A stretch of DNA of 64,000 nt from Bacillus tuaregi (GTDB lineage: Bacteria; Bacillota; Bacilli; Bacillales; Cytobacillaceae). Location: assembly GCF_900104575.1 (NCBI RefSeq), contig NZ_LT629731.1, positions 1,004,189 through 1,068,188 of the forward strand, given 5' to 3'. A model generated the notes under the pieces. It did no database searches. It was not told the DNA's origin and saw nothing but the letters and a program-made list of their open reading frames with translations. Positions 44,924 to 53,219 of this stretch are shown piece after piece (within the stretch, counting starts at the first letter, position 1; each line of letters starts with the position of its first letter). Both the position numbers and the translations under genes were made by a program.

Positions 44924-45232
44924 ATGGATCAAGATGTAAAAGATAGTATTATGGGTGCTTTAGAACTAGTAGAGGACCCTGAGATTGGCATGGATATTGT
45001 TAACCTAGGTTTGGTTTATGATTTAAAAATGGAGGAAGACGGAATTCTTACTGTAGATATGACATTAACATCAATGGGTTGTCCGCTAGCAGGTGTTATT
45101 GTCGATCAAGTGAAGGCTGCTTTGAAAGATATCCCTGAGGTTAAAGACACGATTGTCAATATTGTCTGGAATCCTCCATGGACGAAGGATCGCATGTCTC
45201 GATATGCAAAAATTGCCCTTGGAATTAAATAA
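44924..45232 (+). CDS. yitW: MIP18/SufT-like metal-sulfur cluster assembly factor (YitW)
   Basis: 102 residues, DUF59 domain: LVEDPEIGMDIVNLGLVYDL, TLTSMGCPLAG (conserved Cys) and VWNPPWTKDRMS. Supports Fe-S protein maturation in the cytoplasm. AAGGAG before the ATG. It stands at the left edge of an island rich in Fe-S enzymes. Confidence 0.93.
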   Translation: MDQDVKDSIMGALELVEDPEIGMDIVNLGLVYDLKMEEDGILTVDMTLTSMGCPLAGVIVDQVKAALKDIPEVKDTIVNIVWNPPWTKDRMSRYAKIALGIK

Positions 45233-45238
45233 GGCTTA

Positions 45239-45267
45239 ATACCGGCAGAAACCTGCCGGTATTTTTA
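45239..45267 (+). terminator. yitW terminator
   Basis: Stem ACCGGCAG / CTGCCGGT with loop AAAC and a T-run. Confidence 0.85.
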
Positions 45268-45307
45268 TGTATAAAAACATGTGTAAAAAACGAAAACACC
45301 ATTTATA

Positions 45308-45350
45308 TGTGAGTAACCTCACTATAAAGACTTCCTAAGTGCTTTATAAT
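45308..45350 (+). promoter_or_regulatory. FNR-dependent promoter of the radical SAM gene
   Basis: TGTGA-GTAACC-TCACT (45308-45323) fits the B. subtilis FNR box TGTGA-N6-TCACT perfectly. A consensus TATAAT is at 45345-45350 and there is no good -35. The box centre is 41.5 bp before the predicted start, the classic class II activator position. Confidence 0.8.
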
Positions 45351-45403
45351 TTGAATATTACAGACTGTAGAAGCTTACTGTTAGATTAGAGAGGAGTTTA
45401 CAC

Positions 45404-46525
45404 ATGTTTAATAGAGACTTTAATAAAAATCCATTTATTGTCATATGGGAGCTAACAAGAGCCTGTCAGCTCCATTGCTTACATTGCCGTGCTGAAGCGC
45501 AGTTAAAACGAGATCCTCGAGAATTAACCTTTGAAGAAGGTAAGAAACTCATAGATGAAATATACGAAATGAACAATCCGATGCTTGTTTTCACTGGCGG
45601 TGACCCATTGATGAGAGAGGATGTTTTTGAGATTGCTTCTTATGCAGTGCAAAAGGGAGTTCGCGTATCCATGACCCCAAGTGCTACTCCAAATGTAACG
45701 AAAGAGGCGATTCAAAAGGCAAAGGAAGTTGGGTTATCGCGTTGGGCATTTAGCTTGGATGGGCATAATGCTGAAATACATGATCATTTCCGCGGAACAG
45801 CTGGATCATTTGACTTAACAATGGAAAGAATTAAATATCTTCATGAGTTAGAAATTCCAATTCAAATTAATACAACCATTTCCCGTTATAATGTAGGATT
45901 TTTAGAGGAAATGGCTGAGTTAGTAAAAAGCTTAGGCTGTGTTCTGTGGAGTGTCTTTTTCCTGGTCCCTACGGGGAGAGGCTTGGAAAAGGATATGATT
46001 TCACCTGTAGAGCATGAAAAAGTATTTACATGGCTCTATCAATTAAGTAAAAGGGTATCCTTTGATATTAAAACGACAGCAGGGCAGCATTATCGCAGAG
46101 TTGTGATTCAACAGAAAAGAAGAGAAATGAAAGAGAAGCAGGATCAAATTCAATACCTAGATGCATTAACGGAAAAGGGACTGACTGGTTCAATTGATGG
46201 GTTAGGAAGAGCTCCAATGGGAGTCAATGATGGAAATGGATTTATCTTTATTTCTCATATAGGTGATGTCTATCCTAGTGGATTATTGCCAATTAAGGTT
46301 GGGAATGTACGTGAGCAGACACTTAGTGATATTTATCGAAACTCTCCAATCCTACAGGATTTACGTAATCCAGATAAATATAAGGGGAAATGTGGTCAAT
46401 GTGAATTTAGAAACGTCTGTGGCGGTTCCAGGTCACGAGCATATGCCATGACAGGTGATTATTTGGCAAGTGAGCCCTATTGTGTTTATATACCACAAGC
46501 ACTACGAAAACAAAAGAGTTTATAA
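45404..46525 (+). CDS. Radical SAM/SPASM protein (AhbD-like, TIGR04053 type)
   Basis: 373 residues. The radical SAM cluster motif is CQLHCLHC (C-x3-C-x2-C, near 20-27); a SAM-binding FTGGDPL follows. The C-terminal SPASM part has CGQCEFRNVCGG and a last Cys near 363 for auxiliary Fe-S clusters. The family resembles AhbC/AhbD enzymes of the alternative heme route, but its true reaction is not known. It is preceded by a near-perfect FNR promoter, so it is likely made without oxygen, and is followed by moaA about 200 bp later. AGAGGAG before the ATG. Confidence 0.85.
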   Translation: MFNRDFNKNPFIVIWELTRACQLHCLHCRAEAQLKRDPRELTFEEGKKLIDEIYEMNNPMLVFTGGDPLMREDVFEIASYAVQKGVRVSMTPSATPNVTKEAIQKAKEVGLSRWAFSLDGHNAEIHDHFRGTAGSFDLTMERIKYLHELEIPIQINTTISRYNVGFLEEMAELVKSLGCVLWSVFFLVPTGRGLEKDMISPVEHEKVFTWLYQLSKRVSFDIKTTAGQHYRRVVIQQKRREMKEKQDQIQYLDALTEKGLTGSIDGLGRAPMGVNDGNGFIFISHIGDVYPSGLLPIKVGNVREQTLSDIYRNSPILQDLRNPDKYKGKCGQCEFRNVCGGSRSRAYAMTGDYLASEPYCVYIPQALRKQKSL

Positions 46526-46723
46526 CTATTTATACCAAACCTGACAAGATTTTGATTCATAAGAATATATCTTAACAATACGTTGAATTTATGGTCAAAT
46601 AAGATGGGTATGTTCAGCATACTTAATCTATGTAAATATTGACTAAAGTATGAGATAATGAAATCTAATGTTAGCTTGCATTATATTAAAAGGGTAAGGA
46701 CTCTTAAAAGGAGTTGACTATCA

Positions 46724-47740
46724 ATGACAAAAGACATGGTAAAGGATACCTTAAATCGGCCACTTCGAGATCTTCGGATATCTGTTATTGACCGTTGTAA
46801 TTTCCGCTGCCAATACTGTATGCCCGCTGAACTTTTTGGTCCTGACTTCGCCTTTTTGCCAAAAAGTGAGCTACTCACATATGAAGAAATTGAAAGACTT
46901 GCGCGTATTTTTGTCGAGCTTGGCGTAGAGAAAATTCGATTAACAGGTGGAGAGCCCTTATTAAGAAAAGAACTTCCTCTTCTTGTAAAGAAATTATCTT
47001 CTATTAGTGAATTAAAGGATATAGCATTAACTACAAATGGTGTCCTGTTGCCAAAGTATGCTGACGAATTGAAAGCTGCTGGATTAAAGCGAGTAAATAT
47101 CAGTTTAGATTCGTTAAATGATGAGCTGTTTGGACAAATCAATGGACGTAAGGTTGGCACACAGCCGGTTCTTAATGGGATAGAGGCAGCAAAAAAAGCT
47201 GGCTTGGGTATCAAAATTAATATGGTTGTGAAAAAGGGCCTAAATGATTCTGAAATTATTCCAATGGCACAATTTTGTAAAGATAATGATCTTCAATTGC
47301 GTTATATTGAGTATATGGATGTTGGCAGTACAAATGGATGGAAAATGGATGAGGTCGTAACAAAGAAAGAAATTTTCCAGCAGCTGAATGAACATTTTTC
47401 TTTAGAGCCTGTTGATCCCGATTATTATGGGGAAGTGGCTAAACGATACAAATACGTAGATAACCAAGTTGAAGTTGGCTTTATTACATCTGTATCAGAA
47501 TCATTCTGCTCTACCTGTACACGTTCACGACTATCAGCTAATGGTCAGATTTTCACCTGTCTGTTTAATGGAAATGGCCACGATATTCGTGACTTTATGA
47601 GAACAGGTGTAAGTGATGAGGAGATTTCAGAACGGGTTATTAAGATTTGGAATGGTCGTACAGATCGGTACTCTGATGAAAGAACGGCTGAAACGGCTGC
47701 TAATCGGAAAAAAATTGAAATGTCCTATATTGGTGGATAA
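46724..47740 (+). CDS. moaA: GTP 3',8-cyclase MoaA
   Basis: 338 residues, first enzyme of molybdopterin synthesis. Radical SAM motif CNFRCQYC near 24-31, [10 protein letters not shown], the C-terminal cluster in [10 protein letters not shown] with the third Cys in FTCLF, and the C-terminal Gly-Gly needed for activity (SYIGG). AAAAGGAG before the ATG. The upstream region has no clear FNR box, unlike neighbours. Confidence 0.96.
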   Translation: MTKDMVKDTLNRPLRDLRISVIDRCNFRCQYCMPAELFGPDFAFLPKSELLTYEEIERLARIFVELGVEKIRLTGGEPLLRKELPLLVKKLSSISELKDIALTTNGVLLPKYADELKAAGLKRVNISLDSLNDELFGQINGRKVGTQPVLNGIEAAKKAGLGIKINMVVKKGLNDSEIIPMAQFCKDNDLQLRYIEYMDVGSTNGWKMDEVVTKKEIFQQLNEHFSLEPVDPDYYGEVAKRYKYVDNQVEVGFITSVSESFCSTCTRSRLSANGQIFTCLFNGNGHDIRDFMRTGVSDEEISERVIKIWNGRTDRYSDERTAETAANRKKIEMSYIGG

Positions 47741-47767
47741 AAAACTCCCTTACAAAGGAGTTTTTTA
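47741..47767 (+). terminator. moaA terminator
   Basis: Stem AAAACTCCCTT / AAAGGAGTTTT-type hairpin followed by six T, immediately after the stop codon. Confidence 0.8.
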
Positions 47768-47784
47768 TTTTACTTATTAGAACA

Positions 47785-47810
47785 GAAAAAAAACCAGCGT
47801 ACGCTGGTTT
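47785..47810 (-). terminator. ric terminator
   Basis: Perfect palindrome AAAACCAGCGTACGCTGGTTTT preceded by an A-run, which is a T-run on the minus strand; 10 bp after the ric stop codon. Confidence 0.8.
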
Positions 47811-47819
47811 TCTCTGTGA

Positions 47820-48515
47820 TTAGATATACCGTGGAAATAGAATATTATTTTCCAAGTGTACATGCATAAAGGTGTGCGCCTCTAACATCTCAAGACGGTT
47901 GTATACTAATCGGTACGTGCCACATGCATCAAGCGGTGGAGTAAAGTCATCTGTTATGCTGCGAAGCTCTCTTAAAATATTGCCGGCATGATCATGCTCG
48001 CTTTCAAGCTTGCGGATTTCTTCGATTGCTGCTTCTCTATTCTCCACCTCATTTTTTTCTAATGATAACAGAAGCGGGAAGCTTTTTATTTCTTCTTCTT
48101 GTGTATGCTCAAGCAATTCCTTTTTTAATTCATAAAATAGTTCGTACACTTTCAAAAGCTCTGGGTGGTTATCACCGTGAACCTTTGCGACCTTTGTTAC
48201 ATAAGGACTAAGGGCTGCGAGTTCTTCTCTTAATGGGTTATGATAGTGCTCGATTACATGCTGAATGATTTCTTCAGATGAACTGTTTGTCCAGACCTCC
48301 ATATTATCACTTTGCTCTGATTTGCTATAGACAATCGCAAGCTCTTCCATTAATTCATCAAGATTAACGTTTAGCTCAGCTGCAGCAGTACTGATGGGTG
48401 TGTTGCCTCCGCAGCAAAAATCAATTCGGTATTTTTTAAAAACATCACTTGTCTTTGGAACTTCATTTACGATATCTCTTACTAAGCTTGTATTTGAAAA
48501 TGGAATAGTAGTCAT
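47820..48515 (-). CDS. Iron-sulfur cluster repair di-iron protein Ric (ScdA/YtfE)
   Basis: 231 residues. An N-terminal DUF542 domain with CCGG (KYRIDFCCGGNTP, Cys about 34-35) is followed by a hemerythrin-like domain whose His/Glu ligands are spread through EHYHNPLREEL, HGDNHPEL, LLEHTQEEE, ESEHDHAGN and EAHTFMHVHLENN. Repairs Fe-S clusters damaged by nitric oxide or peroxide. An FNR box lies upstream. This suits a nitrate/nitrite-respiring cell that must survive NO. Confidence 0.93.
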   Translation of the reverse strand: MTTIPFSNTSLVRDIVNEVPKTSDVFKKYRIDFCCGGNTPISTAAAELNVNLDELMEELAIVYSKSEQSDNMEVWTNSSSEEIIQHVIEHYHNPLREELAALSPYVTKVAKVHGDNHPELLKVYELFYELKKELLEHTQEEEIKSFPLLLSLEKNEVENREAAIEEIRKLESEHDHAGNILRELRSITDDFTPPLDACGTYRLVYNRLEMLEAHTFMHVHLENNILFPRYI

Positions 48516-48586
48516 ATTTAATTCCTCCTAAATTTCGTTTGTTAACTGACGATATAGTAAGCATAAATGAATTTTTTATGTAATTA

Positions 48587-48602
48587 GGTGACATGTATCA
48601 CA
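48587..48602 (-). promoter_or_regulatory. FNR box upstream of ric
   Basis: On the minus strand TGTGA-TACATG-TCACC, one mismatch at the end. A TATGCT -10-like hexamer (48565-48560) puts the box centre 41.5 bp before the predicted start. Confidence 0.7.
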
Positions 48603-48716
48603 GTTTTAGCTTTTTCAAAGAAAAAAGCCATTTTTCCTTTTATGTGACGGAGCGCATTACAAATAAAGTGAGATTAGGCTATATTGAAGAAAAAAAGTCA
48701 AGGACGGGAACTTAAC

Positions 48717-49673
48717 ATGCTTTGGAATAGTCAACAAATAAAAAATTTAGAAATAGAAAAAGCAACGCTTAAAAATCAAGTGACATTGCTTACACAGCAA
48801 CTACATAAAAAGGACGAAGATATTTCCTTATTTATTAGAAATCTGGAAGAACACCTGATTACAACGGTTACGCAGCATGAAACAGTGAATGGGCAACATA
48901 AGCAATTGGGAGATATTGTACAAATAATTAAGTCTCATTTTGAAACAGCAGCTGAATTAGTAACGTCATCAGAAAAATGTGCAACTGAAATGGATCGAAA
49001 TGGCGAAGAGTTAATTCTATCAGCTAAAAGCATGGGCATAAAAGGAAAAGAAAGCAGAGATACTGTAAGGAAAATGGAGGAGGGAATTGCTGAACTTGGA
49101 AATAGAATGGAAACGAATGTTGAGTTAATAAAGACTGTTGGGTATAGATCGAAAGAAATTGACAGGATTGTCCAAATGATAAAAGGAATAGCCGAGCAAA
49201 CCAATCTGTTGGCACTTAATGCCAGTATTGAAGCAGCGAGAGCCGGTGAACATGGAAAGGGCTTTTCCATTGTAGCTGAAAAAGTAAGAGATTTAGCAGA
49301 AGAAACCGCTGAAAGTACAAAAGGGATTATGGAATTGACGAATCGATTTCAACGGGAAATAGAGGATACGATAAAAAGTAATCAGGATAGCTTTCAACTA
49401 GCTCGCTCTACAATTGAACTAAGCCAGCTAGCAAATGAGAAAATAACTGAGATGGACCAAGTGATGGTAAAGGTTCAAACGCAGGTTCAAAATGTACGGA
49501 ATATGATTACTTCGCAAAAATCTAATTGTTCGGATACATTATTAGAAATAACCAGAACGAATAAGATTTTTCAAGAGGTCAACGAGCTTATTATGTATCA
49601 TATTGAATCTGCTGAAGTGGTTGATAGAAAGCTTGAATCGGGTATAGGTGAATTAAAGAAGGTTATGAAATAG
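48717..49673 (+). CDS. Soluble methyl-accepting-chemotaxis-like signalling protein
   Basis: 318 residues from ATG 48717 (a TTG 33 bases upstream is also possible; both ribosome sites are weak). There is no membrane segment. An N-terminal coiled coil ([20 protein letters not shown]) is followed by the MCP hairpin tip [24 protein letters not shown] and the return helix [16 protein letters not shown]. No PAS, GAF, globin or CZB domain precedes it. Cys at two sites (SSEKC; NCSD) could sense redox, but this is only conjecture. It lies between ric and moeA. Confidence 0.85.
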   Translation: MLWNSQQIKNLEIEKATLKNQVTLLTQQLHKKDEDISLFIRNLEEHLITTVTQHETVNGQHKQLGDIVQIIKSHFETAAELVTSSEKCATEMDRNGEELILSAKSMGIKGKESRDTVRKMEEGIAELGNRMETNVELIKTVGYRSKEIDRIVQMIKGIAEQTNLLALNASIEAARAGEHGKGFSIVAEKVRDLAEETAESTKGIMELTNRFQREIEDTIKSNQDSFQLARSTIELSQLANEKITEMDQVMVKVQTQVQNVRNMITSQKSNCSDTLLEITRTNKIFQEVNELIMYHIESAEVVDRKLESGIGELKKVMK

Positions 49674-49772
49674 CAGAAAGCAAGATTAGCCTATGTAAGC
49701 ATTATTTTGCCAGAATTAGTGATTAAAGTTAAGATGAAATGGAAACTTGTTAATAATACAGGAGTTGGTAAG

Positions 49773-51038
49773 ATGCTAGAAAGAAGAACACCCATTGAGA
49801 TTGGTGAGGCAGTACGTAGAGTAATGGAATATAAACAGGCTGGTACAGTTGAACATGTCTCAATTAATGACAGCTATGGACGATATTTATCTGAGGAATT
49901 AGTGGCAACAAATCATGTTCCTCCCTTTGATAAAGCACCCTATGACGGATTCGCGATTCGATCACAGGATACAAAAGAAGCATCCTTGTCTAATCCAGTT
50001 GAATTTGAGGTTATTGACCATATTGGCGCAGGTGTTGTTAGTGAAAAAACGCTAGGTCCCTATCAGGTTATTAGAATTATGACAGGAGCGCAAATGCCTG
50101 AGGGCAGTGATGCGGTTGTTATGCTTGAATTAGCGCAAACAAGTGAACGAGATGGTAAACAGTATATATCGATTAAGCGTTCATATAAAAGCGGTGATAA
50201 TGTTTCTTTCTGTGGGGAAGATGCAAAAGAAGGGGATGTCCTTGTTTCTAAAGGTACGTTTATTAATCCAGGTATCCAGGCGATGCTGGCAACGTTTGGA
50301 TATGCAGAAGTACCTGTTGCTAGAAAACCTCTTGTCGGACTTTTCGCAACAGGCACTGAGCTCTTGGAGGTTGGAGATCCGCTTGAGCCGGGGAAAATTC
50401 GAAATAGCAATTCCCATATGATTATGGCACAAATTGAGCGGGCAGGAGCTGAAGTCAGATTTATGGGAAATCTGCCCGATGATTTAGATATCTGCTATGA
50501 TGCGATTTCAAATGCTATTCATGAAGTGGATATGCTTATTACAACTGGTGGAGTATCCGTTGGGGATTTTGATTTACTCCCGGATATCTATGATAAACTT
50601 GGAGCGGTAGTATTATTTAATAAAGTGGCTATGCGTCCAGGTAGTGTGACCACTGTAGCCCAGGCAAAGGGCAAGCTCCTATTTGGACTTTCAGGAAACC
50701 CTTCTGCCTGTTATGTTGGTTTTGAATTATTTGCACGTCCAATTATCCGAACGATGCTTTTTTCAAATCAACCTCATTTAAGAAAGGAAAAGGCCATTTT
50801 ACAAAGTGATTTCCCAAAAGCTAACCCGTTCACCCGTTTCGTGAGAAGCGCTCTTTCTGTTCAAAATGGACGCCTTGTTGTCGAACCGAGCGGGATGGAT
50901 AAATCGAATATCGTTATGAGTCTCTCAGGAGCTAATTCTTTTATCATATTACCTGGAGGAACGAGAGGCTTTCAATCAGGAGAAGAGGTGGATGTGCTGT
51001 TATTAGAGGAAACAAATGGAAGTGAGTGGCCTTGGTAA
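49773..51038 (+). CDS. moeA: Molybdopterin molybdenumtransferase MoeA
   Basis: 421 residues. Inserts molybdenum into adenylylated molybdopterin. Signatures: PPFDKAPYDGFAIRS near the N-terminus, ATGTELLE and GKIRNSNSHM, ITTGGVSVGDFD, and LFGLSGNPSACYVGFE. ATG 49773 is used because AGGAG lies before it and the protein then begins MLERRTPIEIGEA; an in-frame TTG upstream adds 22 residues. Overlaps mobB by 13 bases. Confidence 0.95.
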   Translation: MLERRTPIEIGEAVRRVMEYKQAGTVEHVSINDSYGRYLSEELVATNHVPPFDKAPYDGFAIRSQDTKEASLSNPVEFEVIDHIGAGVVSEKTLGPYQVIRIMTGAQMPEGSDAVVMLELAQTSERDGKQYISIKRSYKSGDNVSFCGEDAKEGDVLVSKGTFINPGIQAMLATFGYAEVPVARKPLVGLFATGTELLEVGDPLEPGKIRNSNSHMIMAQIERAGAEVRFMGNLPDDLDICYDAISNAIHEVDMLITTGGVSVGDFDLLPDIYDKLGAVVLFNKVAMRPGSVTTVAQAKGKLLFGLSGNPSACYVGFELFARPIIRTMLFSNQPHLRKEKAILQSDFPKANPFTRFVRSALSVQNGRLVVEPSGMDKSNIVMSLSGANSFIILPGGTRGFQSGEEVDVLLLEETNGSEWPW

Positions 51039-51556
51039 AACCAGTTATCCTTCAGGTAGCTGGTTACCATAACAGCGGGAAAACAGCCTTCATTCAAAAT
51101 CTCCTTTCAATGCTGAAGCAAAAAGGGTATCGTACGGTAACGCTTAAGCACCATGGTCATGGAGGAAAACCGGATATCGTCGAGGAGACTGATTCGGCTC
51201 GCCATATTTCTGCCGGTGCTTTAGCCTCCCTTGTTGATGGTGGTGGAAGGTTACTCCTACAAACGGAACAGATTGAGTGGTCTTTAAATCAGAAGCTGGG
51301 ATTACTAGTTATGCTTCAGCCTGATTTGATCATCATTGAAGGATATAAGCACGAAGAATATCAAAAGGTTGTGTTTATTCGCGATGATGACGATTTAATG
51401 CTGCTTGATCAGTTAACTAACATACAATTTGTTCTTTACAAAGACAAGCCCCCCAAGCGCTGCCAGTACCAATCTTTTCATCGAAGTGACGATAGGGCAA
51501 TTGAATGTATTGTTGACTTCTTAACTGCAGAGCTGAATAAACAAAAAGAAGAATGA
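51026..51556 (+). CDS. mobB: Molybdopterin-guanine dinucleotide adapter MobB
   Basis: 176 residues, starting at GTG inside the moeA end (TTG 51032 is an alternative). P-loop GYHNSGKTAF near 14-23, KHHGHGGKPD and LIIIEGYKHE are family marks. GTP-binding partner of MobA in forming the guanine dinucleotide form of the cofactor, the form used by nitrate reductases. MobA is not in the window. Confidence 0.93.
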   Translation: MALVKPVILQVAGYHNSGKTAFIQNLLSMLKQKGYRTVTLKHHGHGGKPDIVEETDSARHISAGALASLVDGGGRLLLQTEQIEWSLNQKLGLLVMLQPDLIIIEGYKHEEYQKVVFIRDDDDLMLLDQLTNIQFVLYKDKPPKRCQYQSFHRSDDRAIECIVDFLTAELNKQKEE

Positions 51557-51609
51557 ATAGTTAAATATTTGGTTGTCAAGCGTAAAATATGTCGAAAAAA
51601 GTAAAAATT

Positions 51610-51625
51610 AGCGACTTATGTCACA
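51610..51625 (-). promoter_or_regulatory. FNR box upstream of the NarI-like gene
   Basis: AGCGA-CTTATG-TCACA is one mismatch from the inverted FNR box AGTGA-N6-TCACA. A TATTAT hexamer at 51648-51653 gives a centre-to-start distance of about 42.5 bp on the plus strand. Confidence 0.6.
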
Positions 51626-51697
51626 GCGAACAGCATCTATTTCCCTTATTATGATAGTAAGGGGTTGTTTCCATGCTAAGGGGATAGAGGTGGAATT

Positions 51698-52165
51698 ATG
51701 GAGCTGCTGAAAATGATATTATGGGTTATCTATCCGTATACAGTATTAATCATTGTCATGCTGGGGCGTTTGTGGAAATGTGACTTTACGGAACTATATA
51801 ATGAAAATAAAATCCTTGAGAGATTAGGTATGGGACTGTTCATAGCTGTTAAAGCGTTATTGTGGTTAAGCTTATTATCAGGTGTAGCATCACTTTTAGT
51901 GAGCGGCATGCGGAATGACTTAATGGAAATGCTTTATTGGGGAATCAGCTTTATATCGTTTCAGCCGAATACAGATCTGATTGAGCAGATGTCACTCTTA
52001 ACACAATTGCATCTGATGGTATTGTTTACTTTTTTCTTGGTATTATCCTTTACGATGTCCTTTAAAAAAACGGATAAGACTAAAAAACAATCAGTCTTGA
52101 ATAAAATGGAAATAAACAGCGAAGTGAAACAAGCACGAAAAAAAAGCCAAAAACTGATTGGTTAG
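51698..52165 (+). CDS. Shortened NarI-like membrane protein
   Basis: 155 residues with about three membrane helices. The N-terminus ILWVIYPYTVLIIVMLGRLWK resembles the first helix of the nitrate reductase gamma subunit NarI (consensus WVIYPY). The later part WGISFISFQPNTDLI ... QLHLMVLF resembles NarI's WFRGLFMFRPD ... FKLHIL. The middle of NarI (about 90 residues with the two N-terminal heme-ligand His) is missing, and only one His of the C-terminal pair remains. A charged tail (KKTDKTKKQS ... KKSQKL) follows. It cannot ligate heme b like NarI. FNR box upstream; ribosome site GAGGTGG. Confidence 0.6.
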   Translation: MELLKMILWVIYPYTVLIIVMLGRLWKCDFTELYNENKILERLGMGLFIAVKALLWLSLLSGVASLLVSGMRNDLMEMLYWGISFISFQPNTDLIEQMSLLTQLHLMVLFTFFLVLSFTMSFKKTDKTKKQSVLNKMEINSEVKQARKKSQKLIG

Positions 52166-52191
52166 TCTCCCAATCTGTTTTTGGCTTTTTT
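52138..52191. terminator. Terminator between the NarI-like gene and fnr
   Basis: 21-position stem (AAAAAGCCAAAAACTGATTGG with its near-perfect complement, one mismatch), loop TTAGTCTC, seven T; overlaps the gene's last codons. Confidence 0.85.
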
Positions 52192-52209
52192 TGTACCATT
52201 CACCATCGT

Positions 52210-52908
52210 CTAATGGATATTACATATATCAATCGGACAATTTTCGCAGTTTATTTCAGTTTTTAAATAATTGATATTATGAATGGTAATAATTCCTTTA
52301 TCAACAGTTATGACTTGATTTTTTCTTAATTCACTTAGCATTCGATTTACAACCTCACGAGACGTACCGCAAAAATTTGCCAGCTCCTGATTGGTGATAG
52401 GTAAATCAATCATAATACCTGAGTTTGTTATTTTACCATAGCTATTTGAAAGCCGTATAAGTGTAGAGTATAAGGCTCCCTTCTTGCCATTCAAGATAAG
52501 GTCGCGAAACTTTGTCACCGTTTTACGGTTTTGATGGCTCATCCATTTCATAAATTCAATGGCAAGACGATTATCAAGCTCTAGACGTTTTTCCAGCTCT
52601 TCTTTATAAATAACAGCAACTTCACCGTCTTCAACCACTTTGGCATTTAGCATATATTTTGATGATGAATAAAACATAGTTAATTCGCCGATTATTTCAC
52701 CAGCAGAGCTCATTCTTAATGTCAGTTCTTGACCTTCCGGAGTCATTTTACTAATTTGTACTTTACCGCTCTGGATAATGTAAAGTTCATTTGCATTTTG
52801 TCCTTCTTGATATATATAGGTACCTTTGCTGATTTTTCGAATATGGTGAACGGATTGTAATAGCTGGGTTAACTCTTCAGATAGAGGAAATTGTGCTAAT
52901 GGCTGCAT
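52210..52908 (-). CDS. fnr: Oxygen-responsive transcription factor Fnr (Bacillus type)
   Basis: 232 residues. Cyclic-nucleotide-like beta barrel (YIYQEGQNANELYIIQSG, then SSAGEIIGELTMF), dimer helix, and an HTH (TNQELANFCGTSREVVNRMLSEL). The C-terminus has Cys221, Cys224 and Cys229 in CENCPIDIC, with the spacing of B. subtilis Fnr, whose 4Fe-4S cluster uses three C-terminal Cys plus an Asp; an Asp at about 136 (KFRDL) is the likely fourth ligand. E. coli FNR has N-terminal Cys, so this is the Bacillus form. Three FNR boxes in the window are its probable targets. Confidence 0.92.
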   Translation of the reverse strand: MQPLAQFPLSEELTQLLQSVHHIRKISKGTYIYQEGQNANELYIIQSGKVQISKMTPEGQELTLRMSSAGEIIGELTMFYSSSKYMLNAKVVEDGEVAVIYKEELEKRLELDNRLAIEFMKWMSHQNRKTVTKFRDLILNGKKGALYSTLIRLSNSYGKITNSGIMIDLPITNQELANFCGTSREVVNRMLSELRKNQVITVDKGIITIHNINYLKTEINCENCPIDICNIH

Positions 52909-53116
52909 ATTTGTACCACCTTTAATTGTATATATTCTCTAGATTGTGTTAAACGGTCATTCTTTATTAGCACGTAAGAACGATTTTCAATGGTGGAGAG
53001 GTTCTCACTAAATCCATTCTTCATAGCGATTAAACATAAAAATAACTATTATAACATTATACTATCATTATAGTAAAAATTCACCATAAGCTAAATAGTA
53101 TTTTAGAAAAAAATGT

Positions 53117-53144
53117 TTGCAATTTTTAGAGTATGTTTTATAAT
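53117..53144 (+). promoter_or_regulatory. Promoter of the argCJBD-carAB-argF operon
   Basis: TTGCAA (53117-53122) and TATAAT (53139-53144), 16-bp spacer; start predicted near 53151. Confidence 0.65.
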
Positions 53145-53177
53145 GGTAGAAACATTATTTATAATTATTAAATATAA

Positions 53178-53191
53178 TGATTAAATATTCA
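53178..53191 (+). promoter_or_regulatory. ARG box in the argC leader
   Basis: TGATTAAATATTCA matches TGAATWWWWATTCA at 13 of 14 positions, about 25-40 bp after the predicted start. A weaker copy (53193-53206) overlaps the ribosome site. Confidence 0.7.
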
Positions 53192-53219
53192 TTGATGAAC
53201 TATTCGGAGGAGGAAGGAA

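Noticed and set aside
52909-53000. FNR box for autoregulation of fnr
   Set aside because: TGTGTTAAACGGTCAT departs too much from TGTGA-N6-TCACA.
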